Part shown: positions 5,660-7,194 of the stretch, piece after piece
Layout of the letters: the number at the start of each line of letters is the position of its first letter
Numbering within the stretch: the first letter of the stretch is position 1
Assembly (NCBI GenBank): GCA_012798185.1
Contig: JAAZNS010000247.1
Span: 1 to 7,194, forward strand
Origin: Chloroflexota bacterium
GTDB lineage: Bacteria; Chloroflexota; Anaerolineae; Anaerolineales; UBA4823
DNA length: 7,194 nucleotides
Direction of reading: 5' to 3'
Translations under genes and position numbers: made by a program
The notes under the pieces: model-generated
What the model was told of the DNA's origin: nothing
Seen by the model: only the letters and a program-made list of their open reading frames with translations
The model's database searches: none

Positions 5660-7194
5660 TCATTTTTCCTTAATCGTGAATATTCCCCCAGCGCTGGTGC
5701 CCTGGATTTCCGGAAAATAGAATTCCCAGGCATGCGCCGGCAGAGTTCGGAATTCACCCAGCTGAAGAGCCACCAGGGTGTAAGTCACTTCGTATGAACC
5801 TGCCGGCAGGTAATCCACCGCCCAGGCGATGTGGTCATCGTAAATCATCGGGTTGGAAAAATACCACCATCCCCAGCCTTTCTCATAGGTTTCGCGGAGA
5901 GTGCTCGATTCACTTTCTGCGGCACTGCCCAGCTGGCTGGTTTTCAGGCTGGTATCCAGTATTTCTGCACCTGCGGGAATATAATCTTCCAGCATCAGGT
6001 AGAAAGCATCGTTGGGCAGGGTTAAAGTGAGGTGAACGATGATTTTTTCACCCGTTTTTGATTCCTTGATGTTCCCACAATCATGCCGGGTGCACTTTGT
6101 GCTCGAAAGATGATAAGTGCGCTCCAGGCTGATGCCCTGATTCAACGCAGCTGCATTTTCAGCGGGCAGGAATACATTCAGGTCTGTCCGGTAATACAGG
6201 TTGCCTAAACCAGAAGAACGCCGGATAACCAATGCGTTGGGATCGCTTATATATAAATCCTCCAGCGGTATTTTTCCAATTACAGGAGAAAACCAGTTTT
6301 GTTCTTTGGTTTCACCACTTGCGAGCGGGGCACCGTTGATTAACGCAGCAAACGCAAAATCACCACGCAGATCTCCGGTTTTCCGCATAACCTGGTTTAG
6401 TGCCATAATTGTCCAGGCAGTGCTGAAGGTCGAAGCCCATGCCCCGTTGTTTAAGCGGTGTGCAGTCAGATAACGGGCTGTCTCGCTTACCAAAGGCGAT
6501 TTAGGCGCAGCATCTGCCAGGGCATATAATACAATGGCACTGGTAGTGATTGTGGACTGCATGTTATTTCCGCCGTTATGAGTCTGTTCCCAATGAGCGC
6601 CGGTTGCCGAGCGGATAGCCGTTGCTGCCAGGTCGGAAATAATGGTCTCTGCCTGGGAACTACCCGGAGAAAGCTTTTCTAGCGCCAGCGCTAAGTAAGC
6701 CTTTGCCCATGCATCTAAGTTATCCCTTACGGCGTATAATTCCTGGACCCCGCTCAGACTGCCGGCACCAGCAAGGGATAATGCATAGTGCTGAAATGCC
6801 AGCCGGTCTAGCTGCCATGCATCACTCAACATATATGGTGCTGTGAGGGTTGCCAGCAGATATTCAGTTCCTTTTTGCAGAATGCCCTGATCGATTGAAA
6901 AACCTGCCTCTTGAGCACGCAGCAAACCGATCAGGACATACGAGGTAATGTAGGGGTCACTTTCATAGTTGCCCTGCCACCATGCCCAGCCGCCATCCTC
7001 ATTTTGCCTGGCGGAAAGTAAGCTTATGCCCTTCTTGAGGGTGCGTTCCAGCCGGGTTTCTAATTCAGGTGAATCCAATCCCATTTCCTGGAAAACCAGG
7101 TAAGTTTCCAGGTTGGGCAGAAAACGCGAAACAGTTTGTTCGGTGCATTCATATGGGTAGAGTTCCAAAACATCCAACGCACTGCCAATCACCC
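5660..7194 (-). CDS. Bacterial alpha-2-macroglobulin, C-terminal part (5' end outside the window)
   Basis: The frame is open to the window edge; GTG at 7192 is only an internal codon. About 510 residues are visible, a third or less of a usual bacterial macroglobulin (1500-1900 residues), so the MG domains and bait region lie outside. Near the visible start is the thioester motif, YPYECTEQTVSRFLP, with Cys16 and Gln19 (bases 7136-7147). These residues form the internal thioester that traps attacking proteases; the family more often has Gly before the Cys, here Glu. The helical thioester domain continues to about residue 270, with DGGWAWW-SDPYITSYVLIGLL and NNGAWASTFSTAW. The C-terminal beta domains carry EDYIPAGAEILDTSL and end LPAGSYEVTYT, GEFRTLPAHAWEFYFPEIQG. 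Two cysteines five residues apart (367, 372) could form an extra disulfide. The protein should act outside the membrane as a protease inhibitor. The usual E. coli partner, pbpC, is not seen downstream. Stop is TGA. Confidence 0.93.
   Translation of the reverse strand, partial: VIGSALDVLELYPYECTEQTVSRFLPNLETYLVFQEMGLDSPELETRLERTLKKGISLLSARQNEDGGWAWWQGNYESDPYITSYVLIGLLRAQEAGFSIDQGILQKGTEYLLATLTAPYMLSDAWQLDRLAFQHYALSLAGAGSLSGVQELYAVRDNLDAWAKAYLALALEKLSPGSSQAETIISDLAATAIRSATGAHWEQTHNGGNNMQSTITTSAIVLYALADAAPKSPLVSETARYLTAHRLNNGAWASTFSTAWTIMALNQVMRKTGDLRGDFAFAALINGAPLASGETKEQNWFSPVIGKIPLEDLYISDPNALVIRRSSGLGNLYYRTDLNVFLPAENAAALNQGISLERTYHLSSTKCTRHDCGNIKESKTGEKIIVHLTLTLPNDAFYLMLEDYIPAGAEILDTSLKTSQLGSAAESESSTLRETYEKGWGWWYFSNPMIYDDHIAWAVDYLPAGSYEVTYTLVALQLGEFRTLPAHAWEFYFPEIQGTSAGGIFTIKEK

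Noticed and set aside
5490..5720. 76-residue open frame on the + strand reading HVERSE and LRFAQG
   Set aside because: It is a translation of the palindromic repeat element and runs into the antisense of the macroglobulin gene. Such frames are a known annotation artefact.

Overview
The window looks like a piece of a bacterial chromosome, most likely from a Chloroflexota (Anaerolineae-like) organism. This placement is an inference. It rests on intermediate base composition by eye, a GAF/GGDEF regulator, a DUF697-type protein with a C-terminal zinc ribbon, a secreted repeat protein ending in a short LFLPF-type tail, an alpha-2-macroglobulin, and tRNA genes without encoded CCA. No 16S or marker gene is present to confirm it.

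Layout from left to right. (1) The 3' part of a + strand signalling gene (GAF-GAF-GGDEF) runs from the window edge to 1227. (2) A short repeat element with MITE-like ends (about 1228-1338) lies between that gene and a convergent three-tRNA operon. The operon is on the - strand, in transcription order Phe(GAA), Gly(GCC), Cys(GCA), and has a clear sigma70-type promoter at 1688-1715. (3) Next is a - strand gene for a protein with an eroded P-loop GTPase-like domain, a DUF697 region and a CxxC...CxxC zinc ribbon (1728-2873). (4) After a 165-base divergent intergenic region, a + strand gene encodes a large secreted protein (3039-5474). It is built of about 14 WD/BNR-like repeat units, probably beta-propeller blades, and is interrupted by one in-frame TGA at 3684. 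(5) A second copy of the repeat element (5527-5634) sits between this gene and the convergent gene that follows. (6) The C-terminal 510 or so residues of a bacterial alpha-2-macroglobulin with an intact CxEQ thioester motif lie on the - strand and run off the right edge.

The genes do not form an evident pathway. They are single transcription units in alternating orientation. Two encode cell-surface or extracellular proteins (propeller-like protein and macroglobulin), one is a second-messenger regulator and one an inner-membrane or cytosolic protein of unknown role. I see no CRISPR array, transposase, phage or defence operon, and no convincing novel multigene system.

The observations most worth follow-up are these. 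The stop codon in the propeller gene falls exactly on a near-invariant glycine of its repeat, next to a blade with an apparent internal deletion. The N-terminal strand of that protein appears to complete its last blade. A dispersed palindromic repeat occurs twice, each time at a convergent gene boundary. The GTPase-like protein has lost its nucleotide-binding signatures, and the tRNA-Phe has C instead of T at position 55.
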